DNA of 64,000 bases from Saccharibacillus qingshengii (GTDB lineage Bacteria > Bacillota > Bacilli > Paenibacillales > Paenibacillaceae). Below, piece by piece: positions 35,267-44,955 of this stretch; the stretch's first letter is position 1, and each line of letters starts with the position of its first letter. The translations under genes and the position numbers were made by a program. The notes under the pieces are model-generated. The model saw nothing but the letters and a program-made list of their open reading frames with translations, did not search any database and was not told the origin of the DNA. The DNA is taken from assembly GCF_013185195.1 (NCBI RefSeq), contig NZ_JAAZWC010000014.1, forward strand, positions 1 to 64,000, given 5' to 3'.

Positions 35267-36778
35267 ATGAGACGTGGATTGATTGTGTTCCTGCTCGCCG
35301 CTTTATTGTTCGTCTTCTATTACTTTGGCGTCGATTTGTTTGGAGCGACCGCCGCTGCCGTCATGAGCATTTTCTCTACCCTGACCGTCGTTTCGATCGC
35401 GTTCGTCATCTTCATGGACAACCGCAATCCGTCGAGTACGCTGTCTTGGATCCTGGTACTCGGTCTGCTGCCGGTCGTCGGACTGATCTTCTATTTCCTG
35501 TTCGGACAGAATTATTTCCGCCGCCGCAAGTATGACAAGAAAGCCGAATGGGATCGCCGCATTTACGAATGGAGCGAAAAAGACACGCTGGCCGGCGTCG
35601 AGAATACGGCGCACTTCAGCGACGAACAGCAGCGGATTCTGCGTTTGTCGCGCCGTTTGTCGCTGACTCCGGTCTCGTACTCGAGTCCCACGGCGGTTCT
35701 GACCAACGGCGGCAGCACTTTTTCCGAACTGCTTGCCGCCCTGCGCGGCGCGCGCCGCCATATCCATATGGAATATTACATTTATCGGGCGGACGATATC
35801 GGAACCCAGATCCAGAAGCTGCTGATCGAAAAAGCGAAAGCGGGCGTGGAAGTCCGGTTTATGGTCGATGCGGTCGGCAGTATCCAGCTTCCGCGCCGCT
35901 TCCTGGACGAGATGCGGGCTGCCGGGGTGAAGGTGGCGCTGTTCGGCGCAACCAAGTTTCTGCTGGCGACAAGCCGGGTCAATTACCGCAATCACCGCAA
36001 GATCGTCGTGATCGACAAAAGTATCGGTTTTATCGGCGGATTGAATGTGGGCGACGAATATCTCAGCCGGAGCAAGACGTACGGATTCTGGCGGGATACG
36101 CATATGCGGATCGAAGGGGACGCGGTCAGCACGCTGCAGCGTATTTTCCTGCGGGATTGGCGGCATATGACGGGCGAGCAGCCGACCGGACCGGGTTATT
36201 TCCAATCCAAAAGCAAACCGGATCCCGCGCTCGGCGCCGTGCAGATCATCGCAAGCGGACCCGACAACGACCGACGGACGCTCAAACATATCTTTTTTAC
36301 CATGATTACGACGGCCAAGCGTTCCGTCTGGATCGCCACGCCGTATTTTATTCCCGACGAAGACATTCTGACTGCCCTGCGCACCGCCGCTTTGTCGGGA
36401 CTGGATGTACGTCTGCTGTTCCCTGCGAAACCCGACAAGAAACTGCCGTTCTGGGCCTCGCACTCGTATTTCCCGATTCTGCTTGATGCAGGCGTGAAGA
36501 TTTACGAATACGAAAAAGGATTTCTGCATTCCAAGCTGCTGATCGTGGACGGGGAAACGGCGAGTATAGGTACGGCCAACATGGACATGCGCAGCTTCCA
36601 CCTCAACTTCGAAGTCAATGCGCTGCTCATGAACAATGCCAGCGTGAAACGCATCACGGCCGACTTCGAGCGAGACCTGCTCAACACGACGATGATCGAT
36701 CCGGCCGCATTCGGCAGCAAACGCATGGCTCTGCGGTTTATGGAATCCGCCGCACGACTGCTGTCTCCGCTGCTGTGA
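35267..36778 (+). CDS. cls: Cardiolipin synthase (phospholipase D family)
   Basis: A 503-residue membrane enzyme that joins two phosphatidylglycerols into cardiolipin. Two N-terminal helices (about 4-24 and 33-52 plus 60-82) are followed by two PLD catalytic motifs HxKx4D: NHRKIVVID (H243) and HSKLLIVD (H421). The GGxxN-like residues after each motif are intact. GGAAGGGGAG precedes the ATG at 35267; the longer in-frame reading has no membrane-consistent start. Single gene. Confidence 0.93.
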   Translation: MRRGLIVFLLAALLFVFYYFGVDLFGATAAAVMSIFSTLTVVSIAFVIFMDNRNPSSTLSWILVLGLLPVVGLIFYFLFGQNYFRRRKYDKKAEWDRRIYEWSEKDTLAGVENTAHFSDEQQRILRLSRRLSLTPVSYSSPTAVLTNGGSTFSELLAALRGARRHIHMEYYIYRADDIGTQIQKLLIEKAKAGVEVRFMVDAVGSIQLPRRFLDEMRAAGVKVALFGATKFLLATSRVNYRNHRKIVVIDKSIGFIGGLNVGDEYLSRSKTYGFWRDTHMRIEGDAVSTLQRIFLRDWRHMTGEQPTGPGYFQSKSKPDPALGAVQIIASGPDNDRRTLKHIFFTMITTAKRSVWIATPYFIPDEDILTALRTAALSGLDVRLLFPAKPDKKLPFWASHSYFPILLDAGVKIYEYEKGFLHSKLLIVDGETASIGTANMDMRSFHLNFEVNALLMNNASVKRITADFERDLLNTTMIDPAAFGSKRMALRFMESAARLLSPLL

Positions 36779-37087
36779 ACAGGAGGCGGAAGACGCGGTA
36801 TGCAAAGCGGATCAGAACCGAAAAGGAAAGGAATTCGCCGCGGACGCGCTTCCTTTCCTTCTTGGCGTGCGGACGTGGAACGCCCCGAATAAAAGACGTT
36901 TGTGGGATCAAGGTTGTTATGGTACGCTAAAGGAGATCTCTTGAGCTTCGAAAGTTAAAATTTCATACAAAAAGATCGTGTTCGCACCGATTTTACACAA
37001 TTCTTCATCCGCAAAACGAGCCGGAAGGCCGGTTGTTGGGTAATAAAAGACGATGGGGCAAGTCTGAATCAAGAAAGGTGAATCGGC
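36779..37087. other. Region between cls and the carotenoid operon
   Basis: No gene seen. AAGGAAAGGAA (36823-36833) pairs with TTCCTTTCCTT (36850-36860) and may be the cls terminator, although only a short T run follows. I find no convincing promoter for the crt operon; a GGGTAATA (37038-37045) looks like a sigma-B -10 but lacks a matching -35. Confidence 0.45.
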
Positions 37088-38641
37088 ATGGGGCGAAATG
37101 AAAAAAGTAAAACCGCGGTCATCGTAGGAGCAGGACCCGGCGGACTGGCGGCGGCGATGCTGCTTGGCGCGAAGGGATACGAGGTCGATGTTTATGAAAA
37201 GCAGTCCGTTCCGGGTGGACGCTCGGGCAGGCTTAAGCTTGGCGAATATACGTTTGACCGGGGCGCGACGTTTCTGATGATGCCGCAGCTGCTCGAAGAG
37301 CTGTTTGAGCAGGCCGGGCGTTCCGTACACGATTATGTGGAACTCCACAAGCTGGATCCTCTCTACGGGTTGTATTTCGACCGGGGTCGCACCGTGCTGA
37401 TGCCTTCAAGCGACAATGAAGAGACGGCCAGACGGATCAAAGCTCTTTTTCCCGGAGAAGAAGCCGGATTCTATCGTTTTATGACCGATGAGTCAGTGAA
37501 GTACGAACATGTGGAGCCGCTGCTGCGCCGTCCTTTCGGCGGATTCGGCGATTATATGAAAGCCGATGCGATCAAAGCACTGCCTTATCTCAAAATTACC
37601 GATACGGTTTATGGTCAGCTCTCGCGTTATTTCAAAGACGAGCGGCTTAAATATGCGTTTACCTTCCAATCCAAATATCTCGGCATGTCTGCCTGGAATT
37701 GTCCGGGTACTTTTACTATTTTGTCGTTTATGGAACACCGCTACGGTCTGCTGCATCCCAAAGGCGGCATCTCCGCGCTGTGGGACGCCATGGTCAAGGT
37801 AGCGGAAGAACACGGCGTGCGCTTCCATCTGGGAACGCCGGTCGAACGCATCGTGACGGACAAGGGACGCGCCACGGGCGTACGCCTGCCGGGCGGCGAG
37901 ACCCGCTTGGCCGAACATGTGGTAATCGGAGCCGACTTCGCTTCGGCGATGAACCATCTGTTCGAACCCGGCGTACTCAAGAAATATACCCCGCAGAAAC
38001 TGGAAGCGAAAAAGTATTCCTGTTCGACGGCCATGCTGTATCTGGGCATCGACGGCGAGATCGACCTCCCGCACCACTCGATCCATTTTGCGGACGATTA
38101 TGCGAAGAACGTCGAAGAAATCACGGGCAGCCAGAAGCTGTCCGAAGACCCTTCCATCTATGTGCATAATCCTTCCAAACTCGATCCGACGCTGGCGCCG
38201 GCCGGAAAGTCCGCGCTGTACGTGCTGATGCCGGTCCCGAATCTCAAAGGCGACGCGGATTGGAGCGGCCGCCGAGCAGAACTCAAAGAGTGGATGCTCG
38301 ACCGGGTGGAGATGATCGACCAACTGAAAGGACTGCGTGGGCGCATCGAAGAAGAAGCGTTCTTCACGCCGCAGGACTGGCAGGATTCGCTTGACGTATA
38401 CCGGGGGGCTACCTTCAATTTGTCCCACAATCTGGGGCAGATGATGGCTTTCCGCCCGCATAACAAGTTCGAGGAAGTCGACCGCGTCTGGCTGGTGGGC
38501 GGCGGCACGCATCCCGGCAGCGGACTGCCGACCATCTTCGAATCGGCGCGGATCAGCGTCGACCTGATCGAGAAAGCCGACGGCAGCAGACGCGCCCATG
38601 CGGCTCCCCAGCCGCTCGGCGCGGCCGGAGGAACCGAATGA
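37088..38641 (+). CDS. crtN: C30 carotenoid desaturase, CrtN type (dehydrosqualene desaturase)
   Basis: A 517-residue FAD enzyme: dinucleotide motif AVIVGAGPGGLAAAMLL at the start and the C-terminal carotenoid-desaturase signature WLVGGGTHPGSGLPTIFESA. The middle region (CSTAMLYLGIDGE... DPSIYVHNPSKLDPTLAPAGKSALYVLMP, in two stretches) closely follows staphylococcal CrtN as I remember it. It would introduce double bonds into dehydrosqualene to give 4,4'-diaponeurosporene. It is the first gene of a tight operon; its last four bases overlap the next start. AAAGGTG lies upstream of the ATG. Confidence 0.87.
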   Translation: MGRNEKSKTAVIVGAGPGGLAAAMLLGAKGYEVDVYEKQSVPGGRSGRLKLGEYTFDRGATFLMMPQLLEELFEQAGRSVHDYVELHKLDPLYGLYFDRGRTVLMPSSDNEETARRIKALFPGEEAGFYRFMTDESVKYEHVEPLLRRPFGGFGDYMKADAIKALPYLKITDTVYGQLSRYFKDERLKYAFTFQSKYLGMSAWNCPGTFTILSFMEHRYGLLHPKGGISALWDAMVKVAEEHGVRFHLGTPVERIVTDKGRATGVRLPGGETRLAEHVVIGADFASAMNHLFEPGVLKKYTPQKLEAKKYSCSTAMLYLGIDGEIDLPHHSIHFADDYAKNVEEITGSQKLSEDPSIYVHNPSKLDPTLAPAGKSALYVLMPVPNLKGDADWSGRRAELKEWMLDRVEMIDQLKGLRGRIEEEAFFTPQDWQDSLDVYRGATFNLSHNLGQMMAFRPHNKFEEVDRVWLVGGGTHPGSGLPTIFESARISVDLIEKADGSRRAHAAPQPLGAAGGTE

Positions 38642-40113
38642 CCCGCGGACCGAAAGTCGCCATCGTAGGCGGCGGCATCGGCGGCCTGACGGCGGCCCTG
38701 CTGCTCAGCCGGCAGGGCGCGGAAGTCACGCTGCTCGAAGGCCGCGACCGTCTGGGCGGCCGAATCGCTTTTGAACAAGGCGGAGAACCGGCCGCGCAGA
38801 TCGATCAGGGGCCGACGATCGTACTGCTGCCGGAGATGCTGCTGTCGATTCTCGAAGAAGGCGGCGTCCAGCGGGAACGGATCAAATTGATCGAAGCCGA
38901 CCCTCTCTATCGTATTCATTATTCGGATGGACGAATGATGACCAAGCGCCGCAAGCCGGAAGACCAGGCCAAAGAAATCGAGCGGCTGTTTCCCGGGGAG
39001 TCGGAAGGGTATATCCGGTATATGAACCAAATGCGGGATATGTATCCGGGTGCCAAAGCTTCGGTACTGGAACGGACGTTTCCCCGCAAGCGCGACTTCT
39101 TCGCGCCGCGCCAGGTGCGTATGCTCGGCAGGCTGCAGGCGCACCGCAGCGTAAGAGCCGCGGCTTCCCGATACTTCAAACACAAAGATCTGATCGATGC
39201 CTATTCGCTGCAGTCGCTGTATATCGGAGGACAACCTGCCGGAACGCCGGGCGTGTATTCGATTCTGCCGTACGCGGAGCACGATTTCGGCATCTGGATG
39301 ATCGAAGGCGGCTATGCGCGCCTGCCGGTTATTCTGGAAGAAGAGCTGCGTGCGCGAAATGTCGAGATCCGCTTGAATACCCGCGTGCAGCGGCTATCCG
39401 TCGAAACGGGCCGCTGCCGGGGGATTGTCGTGGACGGTGTGCGCGAAGAGTACGACGCCGTTTTGTTCAACGGGGATTTTCCGAATCTGCTGCCGCTGCT
39501 CGAAGGTCAGCCCGAAGCCAATCGCAAAAAGTCTTACCGTCCGTCCTCGGGCTGCGTGATGGTCTATATGGGAACTTCCAAGCGTTGGGAAGATACGGCG
39601 GCGCACCAATTCTTCCTCCCGGAAAGCCTCAGCGACAGTCTGCAGGCTGTGTTCGAACGGGGGATGATTCCCGCCAATCCGTCGTTTTATGTCTTTAATC
39701 CGATCGAGCTGGATCCGGGCGCTGCTCCGGAAGGGGAAAGTCTGCTGTATTTCCTGATCCCGGCTCCCGATGCTTCCCGGATCTCCTGGGCCAAGGAAGG
39801 CCGGCGCCTCGCGCGCAAAGTGCTCCAAACCGCAGAACGCCGAGGATTCCCGGGTCTGCGTGACTCGATCAAATGGATCAAACTTCGGACGCCGGAAGAT
39901 TCGCGCAAAGACGGGAACTATGTCGGAGGCAGTTTCGGCATCGCTCCGATTTTGACCCAATCCGGTCCTTACCGGCCGCAGCCCAAGCCTTTTCAGACGA
40001 TAGACGGATTGTATGCGGCGGGCGCTTCGGTGCATCCCGGCGGCGGCGTGCCGATCGTGATGCAGGGAGCAAGAATGGCCGTAAATCAGCTTTTGAAGGA
40101 GTGGAATCCATGA
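38638..40113 (+). CDS. crtP: Carotenoid oxidase/desaturase, CrtP (CrtNb) type
   Basis: A 491-residue CrtI/CrtN-family flavoprotein: VAIVGGGIGGLTAALLLSR at the start and LYAAGASVHPGGGVPIVMQG near the end. The central part (CVMVYMG, AAHQFFLPE, NPSFYVFNP) resembles staphylococcal CrtP, which oxidises a terminal methyl of 4,4'-diaponeurosporene to an aldehyde. A second desaturase is the alternative. The ATG overlaps crtN by four bases (ATGA) and its own stop overlaps crtM the same way. Confidence 0.8.
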   Translation: MTRGPKVAIVGGGIGGLTAALLLSRQGAEVTLLEGRDRLGGRIAFEQGGEPAAQIDQGPTIVLLPEMLLSILEEGGVQRERIKLIEADPLYRIHYSDGRMMTKRRKPEDQAKEIERLFPGESEGYIRYMNQMRDMYPGAKASVLERTFPRKRDFFAPRQVRMLGRLQAHRSVRAAASRYFKHKDLIDAYSLQSLYIGGQPAGTPGVYSILPYAEHDFGIWMIEGGYARLPVILEEELRARNVEIRLNTRVQRLSVETGRCRGIVVDGVREEYDAVLFNGDFPNLLPLLEGQPEANRKKSYRPSSGCVMVYMGTSKRWEDTAAHQFFLPESLSDSLQAVFERGMIPANPSFYVFNPIELDPGAAPEGESLLYFLIPAPDASRISWAKEGRRLARKVLQTAERRGFPGLRDSIKWIKLRTPEDSRKDGNYVGGSFGIAPILTQSGPYRPQPKPFQTIDGLYAAGASVHPGGGVPIVMQGARMAVNQLLKEWNP

Positions 40114-40982
40114 ATGAACACATCATGCAGCAGTGCGAGGACTCGATGCGGCGGGGATCATCCTCGTTTTACCACGCCTTCCGGGATCTGCCCGAGAAGA
40201 GGCGTCATGCCGTCTACGTCATCTATGCGTTCTGCCGCCTGATCGACGACAGCGTCGATGAGCCGGAGACTTCGCCTTTTACCATCCATGAACTGCGCGA
40301 GCGGTTTCTTGATCTGGAACAGGCGAACGACCATTTTATCTGGCCGGCGCTGCGCTGGTTGTTCGCCGGGTTTCCGAACCTGGGACGCCAGCCGTTCCTG
40401 AATCAGATGGAAGGCCAAGTATCGGATCTGACCCTGCTGCGCTACGAGACCATGGAACAGTTGGAACATTACTGCTATCTGGTCGCCGGTACGGTAGGGG
40501 AAATGCTGCTTCCGGTACTCCGCGACGATCTGCATGCCGAGGCGGCCGAAGCGGGCATTGCTCTCGGCAAGGGGATGCAGATCGTCAATATCATTCGCGA
40601 TGTCGGCGAAGATCTGGGCCGGGGACGCCGTTATATTCCGGCGGATCTGATGCGCCGGCACGGTTATACCGAAGAGCATCTGTCCCGCGGGGTGATCGAC
40701 GGGCGGTTTACCGCCATGATCGACGAACTGCACGGGCAGGCCGCCATCTGGCTGGAGCAGGGGCTGTCCAATCTGGACAGCTATCCGAAGCGCAGCGGCT
40801 TGTCGGTAGCCTTGGCCGCCGCTTTCTACGGAGCGATCTTCGATCAGGTGCGGCGCAACGGTTATGACGTTTTCGGCCGGCGGGCCATCGTGCCGGATGA
40901 AGAGAAAGGCGCGCTGTTTCTGCGCGTCATGGCGAGCTTCGGCGCGGCCGACGATTCCGCGGACAGCGCAGCCGTGTCTTAA
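40110..40982 (+). CDS. crtM: Dehydrosqualene/phytoene synthase family enzyme, CrtM type
   Basis: A 290-residue head-to-head prenyl synthase. The first Asp-rich motif lies in AFCRLIDDSVDE (about 43-54) and the second in NIIRDVGEDLGRGRRYIP (about 164-181). With CrtN- and CrtP-type partners the likely product is C30 dehydrosqualene from two farnesyl diphosphates rather than C40 phytoene. AAGGAG is nine bases before the ATG, which overlaps the crtP stop by four bases. Confidence 0.9.
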   Translation: MNEHIMQQCEDSMRRGSSSFYHAFRDLPEKRRHAVYVIYAFCRLIDDSVDEPETSPFTIHELRERFLDLEQANDHFIWPALRWLFAGFPNLGRQPFLNQMEGQVSDLTLLRYETMEQLEHYCYLVAGTVGEMLLPVLRDDLHAEAAEAGIALGKGMQIVNIIRDVGEDLGRGRRYIPADLMRRHGYTEEHLSRGVIDGRFTAMIDELHGQAAIWLEQGLSNLDSYPKRSGLSVALAAAFYGAIFDQVRRNGYDVFGRRAIVPDEEKGALFLRVMASFGAADDSADSAAVS

Positions 40983-41117
40983 TGGACGGATCGCAGACCC
41001 GTCTACGCCTGCGGGCAGCCGGAGATAAAAGCCGTCTGGAGCGGGCGGCTTTTATCTCCGGTCTCGTATTCGATGTCTGGATGGCGATCGGCACAGGCGA
41101 AAGGAGAGGACGAAGCG

Positions 41118-42257
41118 TTGATTATGACTTGGGTTCTAACAGCCGTCTGCGTACTGCTCGCCGCGCAGCTGGTCTTCGCGCTGATTAACAGCCGTGCCCT
41201 GCCGGTTCCCGGCAAGCGCACGCGCAGGATCGAGAACCGCCCGCTGGTGTCGGTACTGATTCCGGCCCGCGACGAAGAACGCAATATCGAGGAATGTCTG
41301 GCCCATGTGCTGGCTTCGGACGATTCGGAATACCGGCTCGAGGTGATGGTCTACGACGACGACTCGAGCGACGATACCGGAGGCATCGTCCGGCGTATGG
41401 CGATGGAAGACCACCGGATCCGCCTGATGCAGGGGGACGAACTGCCCGAGGGCTGGAAAGGCAAATGCTACGCCTGCCACCGTCTCGCCGAACAGGCATC
41501 CGGCAGCTGGTACTTGATGCTCGATGCCGATGTAAGAGTCGGCAAACTGGCGATCCGGGATACGCTGCGTTCCGCCATGAAGAAGAAAGTCGGGCTGCTC
41601 AGCGGATTTCCCAAACAGATCACGGGGACCTGGATGGAACGGCTGGTTGTCCCGATGATGGAATTCGTCATCTTGTGCCATCTGCCGATTCCGATGGTAG
41701 CCCGTTCGAGCAGCCGCCTGTTTTCCGCGGCGCACGGCGCTTATATGCTGATCAAACGTTCCGCCTACGAATCGGTCGGCGGATACGAAGCGCTCAAGAA
41801 CGAGATGGTGGACGATATGGCCATGGCCCGCGCAGTCAAACAGGCGGGTTACAAAATGATGCTGGCCGATATGAGCAAACATGCCGAGATGCGGATGTAC
41901 CATGGGGCGCGCGAAGTCTGGGAAGGCTTCAGCAAAAATATGTTTGCCGGAATGGGGCGCAATTATGTGCTCATGGCCGTGATGCTGCTGTGGTATACGG
42001 CGCTGTATATCCTGCCGCCGATCGCGCTGCTCATCGGCCTGTTCTCGGGCAATCTTCACCTGGCGGGGTTCAGCGGCCTGGCCATGCTGCTCGGGATGAC
42101 GGTCAAATCGGTGTGCGACATCCGGAGCGGTCTGCCGGCCTGGCGCGGCGTCTTCATGGCTGCAACCGTCTGCTGCACCCTTGCGATCGCCCTGGCAAGC
42201 GTTGCCGGCGGGTTGAACGGCAAAGGCCATACCTGGAAAGGCCGTAGATACGGATAA
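41118..42257 (+). CDS. crtQ: Family 2 glycosyltransferase, CrtQ type
   Basis: A 379-residue membrane glycosyltransferase: an N-terminal helix, then SVLIPARDEERNIEECLAHV, LMLDADVRVG (the metal-binding DxD equivalent), EMVDDMAMAR as the acceptor-side motif and C-terminal helices. In S. aureus, CrtQ adds glucose to 4,4'-diaponeurosporenoate. The TTG at 41118 has AGGAGAGGA seven bases upstream; an ATG two codons later is possible. A 135-base gap separates it from crtM. Confidence 0.85.
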   Translation: MIMTWVLTAVCVLLAAQLVFALINSRALPVPGKRTRRIENRPLVSVLIPARDEERNIEECLAHVLASDDSEYRLEVMVYDDDSSDDTGGIVRRMAMEDHRIRLMQGDELPEGWKGKCYACHRLAEQASGSWYLMLDADVRVGKLAIRDTLRSAMKKKVGLLSGFPKQITGTWMERLVVPMMEFVILCHLPIPMVARSSSRLFSAAHGAYMLIKRSAYESVGGYEALKNEMVDDMAMARAVKQAGYKMMLADMSKHAEMRMYHGAREVWEGFSKNMFAGMGRNYVLMAVMLLWYTALYILPPIALLIGLFSGNLHLAGFSGLAMLLGMTVKSVCDIRSGLPAWRGVFMAATVCCTLAIALASVAGGLNGKGHTWKGRRYG

Positions 42258-42449
42258 AAAAGCCCGATGCTGGCCCATGTCGAAGCCGATCTGGGCCTAT
42301 ACGGCATCCGCCCTCCGCATCCCCGGGAGCCAGTGCGCTGTTTATTCCGGCCCCTGCGCCTTATCTGTCCGAAGCCTGGAACTGGCGGCAACGGCGTGCG
42401 GATTATACGGAGAAGATTGTGGGAATTGAAAAGAAAGAGGGGACAGGCC

Positions 42450-43496
42450 ATGACGAGAGAAAAGAATGATTCCGTATCGACCGGAGACCGCAAAAGCGAG
42501 CATGTTCGTCTATGCCTGGAAGAGGAAGTGGGCGGTGTCGGCGTAACGACCGGATTCGAACGTTACGCCTTCCGGCACAATGCGCTGCCGGAAACGGATT
42601 TTGACCATATCGATTTGTCGGCGTCGTTTCTCGGACGCGAGCTGCGTGCGCCGATGCTGATCAGTTCGATGACCGGCGGAAGCGCCGGTACGGGACGGAT
42701 CAACGAGCGGCTGGCCGAAGCGGCGCAGATGCGCGGCTGGGCGATGGGACTCGGTTCTGTTCGCGCCGCCGTTGAACGCGGTGAACTGGCGGAGACGTTT
42801 AAGGTCCGGCACAAAGCGCCGGACATTCCGGTGATCGCCAATCTGGGGGCGGTTCAGCTGAATTACGGCTTCGGGGCGGACGAATGCCGGCGTGCCGTGG
42901 ATATCGCGGAAGCCGACGCGCTGGTGCTGCATCTGAACAGTCTGCAGGAAGTGTTCCAGCCCGAAGGCAATACGAACTTTGCCGGGCTGCTGCCGAAGAT
43001 CGCGAAGCTGTGCCGCGATCTGGACGTGCCGGTCGGCGTGAAGGAAGTCGGCTGGGGCATCGACGGCGAGACGGCTCTGCGCCTGGCGGAAGCCGGCGTC
43101 GCGTTTATCGACGCGGCGGGCGCGGGAGGCACCTCATGGAGCCAGGTGGAGAAGTTCCGCAGCTCCGACGCCATGCGCCGGGCCGCGGCGGAAGCGTTCG
43201 CCGGCTGGGGCACGGGGACGGCGGACTGCATCGCGGAGATCCGCGGCGAACTGCCGCATCTGCCGCTGATCGGAAGCGGCGGTCTTCGCGGCGGTGTGGA
43301 CGCGGCGAAGGCGATCGCGCTCGGCGCCGATCTTGCGGGCTTCGGCCGGGCGCTGCTCGGCCCGGCCGTGGATTCCGCCGAGAGTGCGGCGAAGGCCATG
43401 GAGCAGGCCGAATTCGAGCTGCGCACGGTCATGTTCGGGATCGGCGCAGGCTCCGTATCGGAGCTTCAAGGCACCAAACGGCTGCAGCGCAGATAG
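42450..43496 (+). CDS. fni: Type 2 isopentenyl-diphosphate delta-isomerase
   Basis: A 348-residue FMN enzyme that interconverts IPP and DMAPP, feeding farnesyl diphosphate to the carotenoid genes upstream. Motifs: RKSEHVRLCLEE at the N-terminus, PMLISSMTGGSAGTGRINERL (phosphate/FMN region, in part), HLNSLQE-x-FQPEGNTNF, and the C-terminal GSGGLRGGVDAAKAIALGADL. AAAGAGGGGA precedes the ATG. It follows crtQ after about 190 bases without a clear terminator, so read-through from the crt operon is likely. Confidence 0.93.
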   Translation: MTREKNDSVSTGDRKSEHVRLCLEEEVGGVGVTTGFERYAFRHNALPETDFDHIDLSASFLGRELRAPMLISSMTGGSAGTGRINERLAEAAQMRGWAMGLGSVRAAVERGELAETFKVRHKAPDIPVIANLGAVQLNYGFGADECRRAVDIAEADALVLHLNSLQEVFQPEGNTNFAGLLPKIAKLCRDLDVPVGVKEVGWGIDGETALRLAEAGVAFIDAAGAGGTSWSQVEKFRSSDAMRRAAAEAFAGWGTGTADCIAEIRGELPHLPLIGSGGLRGGVDAAKAIALGADLAGFGRALLGPAVDSAESAAKAMEQAEFELRTVMFGIGAGSVSELQGTKRLQRR

Positions 43497-43694
43497 TATA
43501 TTTGGCCGTGCGGATGCCCGGCTGCGAGAAAAACTATTTTTTATTTTCCATCCGTTGATGCCTCTGGGAGTTAAGACTTTTTTTGATCGAAAGGGTATAA
43601 TATTCCTGTCCGATGCTGTCGGAAGCAGCGAGCGCTTTCTCGCCGTACCGTCTTTCGTTTCAGAATTTTGAATCCATGGGCAGGGGGAAACGGA

Positions 43695-44708
43695 ATGATT
43701 CAATTGTCGGGTGAGAGACTGACCCAGATCCACTATGTAGGCATCACGGAAGAAGATCTTGTTTTTCTCAAAGGACAGAGCCGGGCGTTCGAACAAATCG
43801 TCGACCGGTTAGTGGATGCGCTGTACGACCATATTGTCGCCCAGCCGCACCTGCTTAAGATTATTCGCGCGCACAGCACGGTGGACCGTCTTAAGCAGAT
43901 GCAGCGGGGATATTATCTGTCGATGACTTCGGGAAGGATCGACGAAGCATACATCGAGAACCGCCTTTTTATCGGCCGGGTCCATTCCCGGATCGGATTG
44001 ACGACGGATTGGTATCTGGGGACTTATCTGAAATACCTGGATTTGTCGGCGGTGTACCTGAAAGAATCGACGGATGAATGGCAGCCGGTTATCCATGCGC
44101 TCACCAAAATGTTCAATCTCGATTCGCAGCTCGTCCTCGAAGCCTACGAAGAAGACGAGAAGAACAAGATTCGGGGACTCGCGGAGAGTCAAAAAAAGCT
44201 GCTGGAAGGGGTAGGAAGCGCCGTTCAGCAGCTCGCTTCCATGATGGGGACGCTGGAAGGCAGCAGCCGAAAAATGTCGCAGTCCGCACGGTTGTCGGCC
44301 GATCACCACGCGGAGTCGTTCAAACGTCTGGAAGGGCTCTCGGGCGAAGTGGAACAGGTACGCAGCGTACGCAGCGTAGGCACCGTGATGGACGATTTCT
44401 CCAGCCAAACGCATCTGCTCGGAATCAATGCCGCGATCGAAGCGGCGCACGCGGGCGAGCAGGGCCGGGGATTCGGCATCGTCGCGAGCGAAGTTCGCAA
44501 GCTTGCCGTCAAATCCAAAGACGCGCTGCGTTTGATCGACGACAGGCTCAAAGTCATGTTCCGTTCGCTTGACGAAGTGCGCGGCAGTTCGCTTGAGAAT
44601 GCCCGGTATGCGGAGGAGCAGGTGTTGGCCGCCCAGGAGCTTGACGCTTTTGTCGCCACGATTGCCCGGTTGTCCAAAGAACTGGAAGAGCTGCAGCACA
44701 AAAACTGA
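43695..44708 (+). CDS. HemAT-like globin-coupled sensor with short signalling domain
   Basis: A 337-residue soluble oxygen sensor. Residues about 10-165 are a protoglobin-type sensor domain; His97 in [12 protein letters not shown] is the expected heme-binding proximal His. A linker leads to a methyl-accepting signalling region with the hairpin tip [32 protein letters not shown], which contacts CheW/CheA. HemAT of B. subtilis has about 430 residues; here the signalling coiled coil is much shorter on both sides of the tip and contains VRSVRSVG, a small repeat. Aerotaxis is likely, but a non-motility output is possible. An AGGGGG site precedes the ATG; a TATAAT is at 43596-43601. Confidence 0.85.
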   Translation: MIQLSGERLTQIHYVGITEEDLVFLKGQSRAFEQIVDRLVDALYDHIVAQPHLLKIIRAHSTVDRLKQMQRGYYLSMTSGRIDEAYIENRLFIGRVHSRIGLTTDWYLGTYLKYLDLSAVYLKESTDEWQPVIHALTKMFNLDSQLVLEAYEEDEKNKIRGLAESQKKLLEGVGSAVQQLASMMGTLEGSSRKMSQSARLSADHHAESFKRLEGLSGEVEQVRSVRSVGTVMDDFSSQTHLLGINAAIEAAHAGEQGRGFGIVASEVRKLAVKSKDALRLIDDRLKVMFRSLDEVRGSSLENARYAEEQVLAAQELDAFVATIARLSKELEELQHKN

Positions 44709-44787
44709 AAGTGGGCTTCCGGCGGTCCGAAGATTCTTTGAACGGACAAAAAAGAAAGCGGTACCAGAAACGCGGCGAAGCGCGACA

Positions 44788-44818
44788 AGCGGACGGAACC
44801 CAACCGTCCGCTTTTTTT
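44788..44818 (+). terminator. Terminator after the globin-sensor gene
   Basis: AGCGGACGG pairs with CCGTCCGCT, followed by seven T. Confidence 0.88.
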
Positions 44819-44955
44819 GCCGTGAAATCTTCTCGACCGCCGGGGACGCTTCCGTATCTCTTCACCCGAAATCCTGTTATAATATACGCTGATGCTTTTT
44901 GCAGGAATATCTTAATGGGCATTTACGATCAAACTCAGAGGAGTTGTGTATTCAT

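Noticed and set aside
37018-37045. A sigma-B promoter for the carotenoid operon
   Set aside because: GGGTAATA resembles the -10 element, but no GTTT-like -35 occurs at 12-16 bases.
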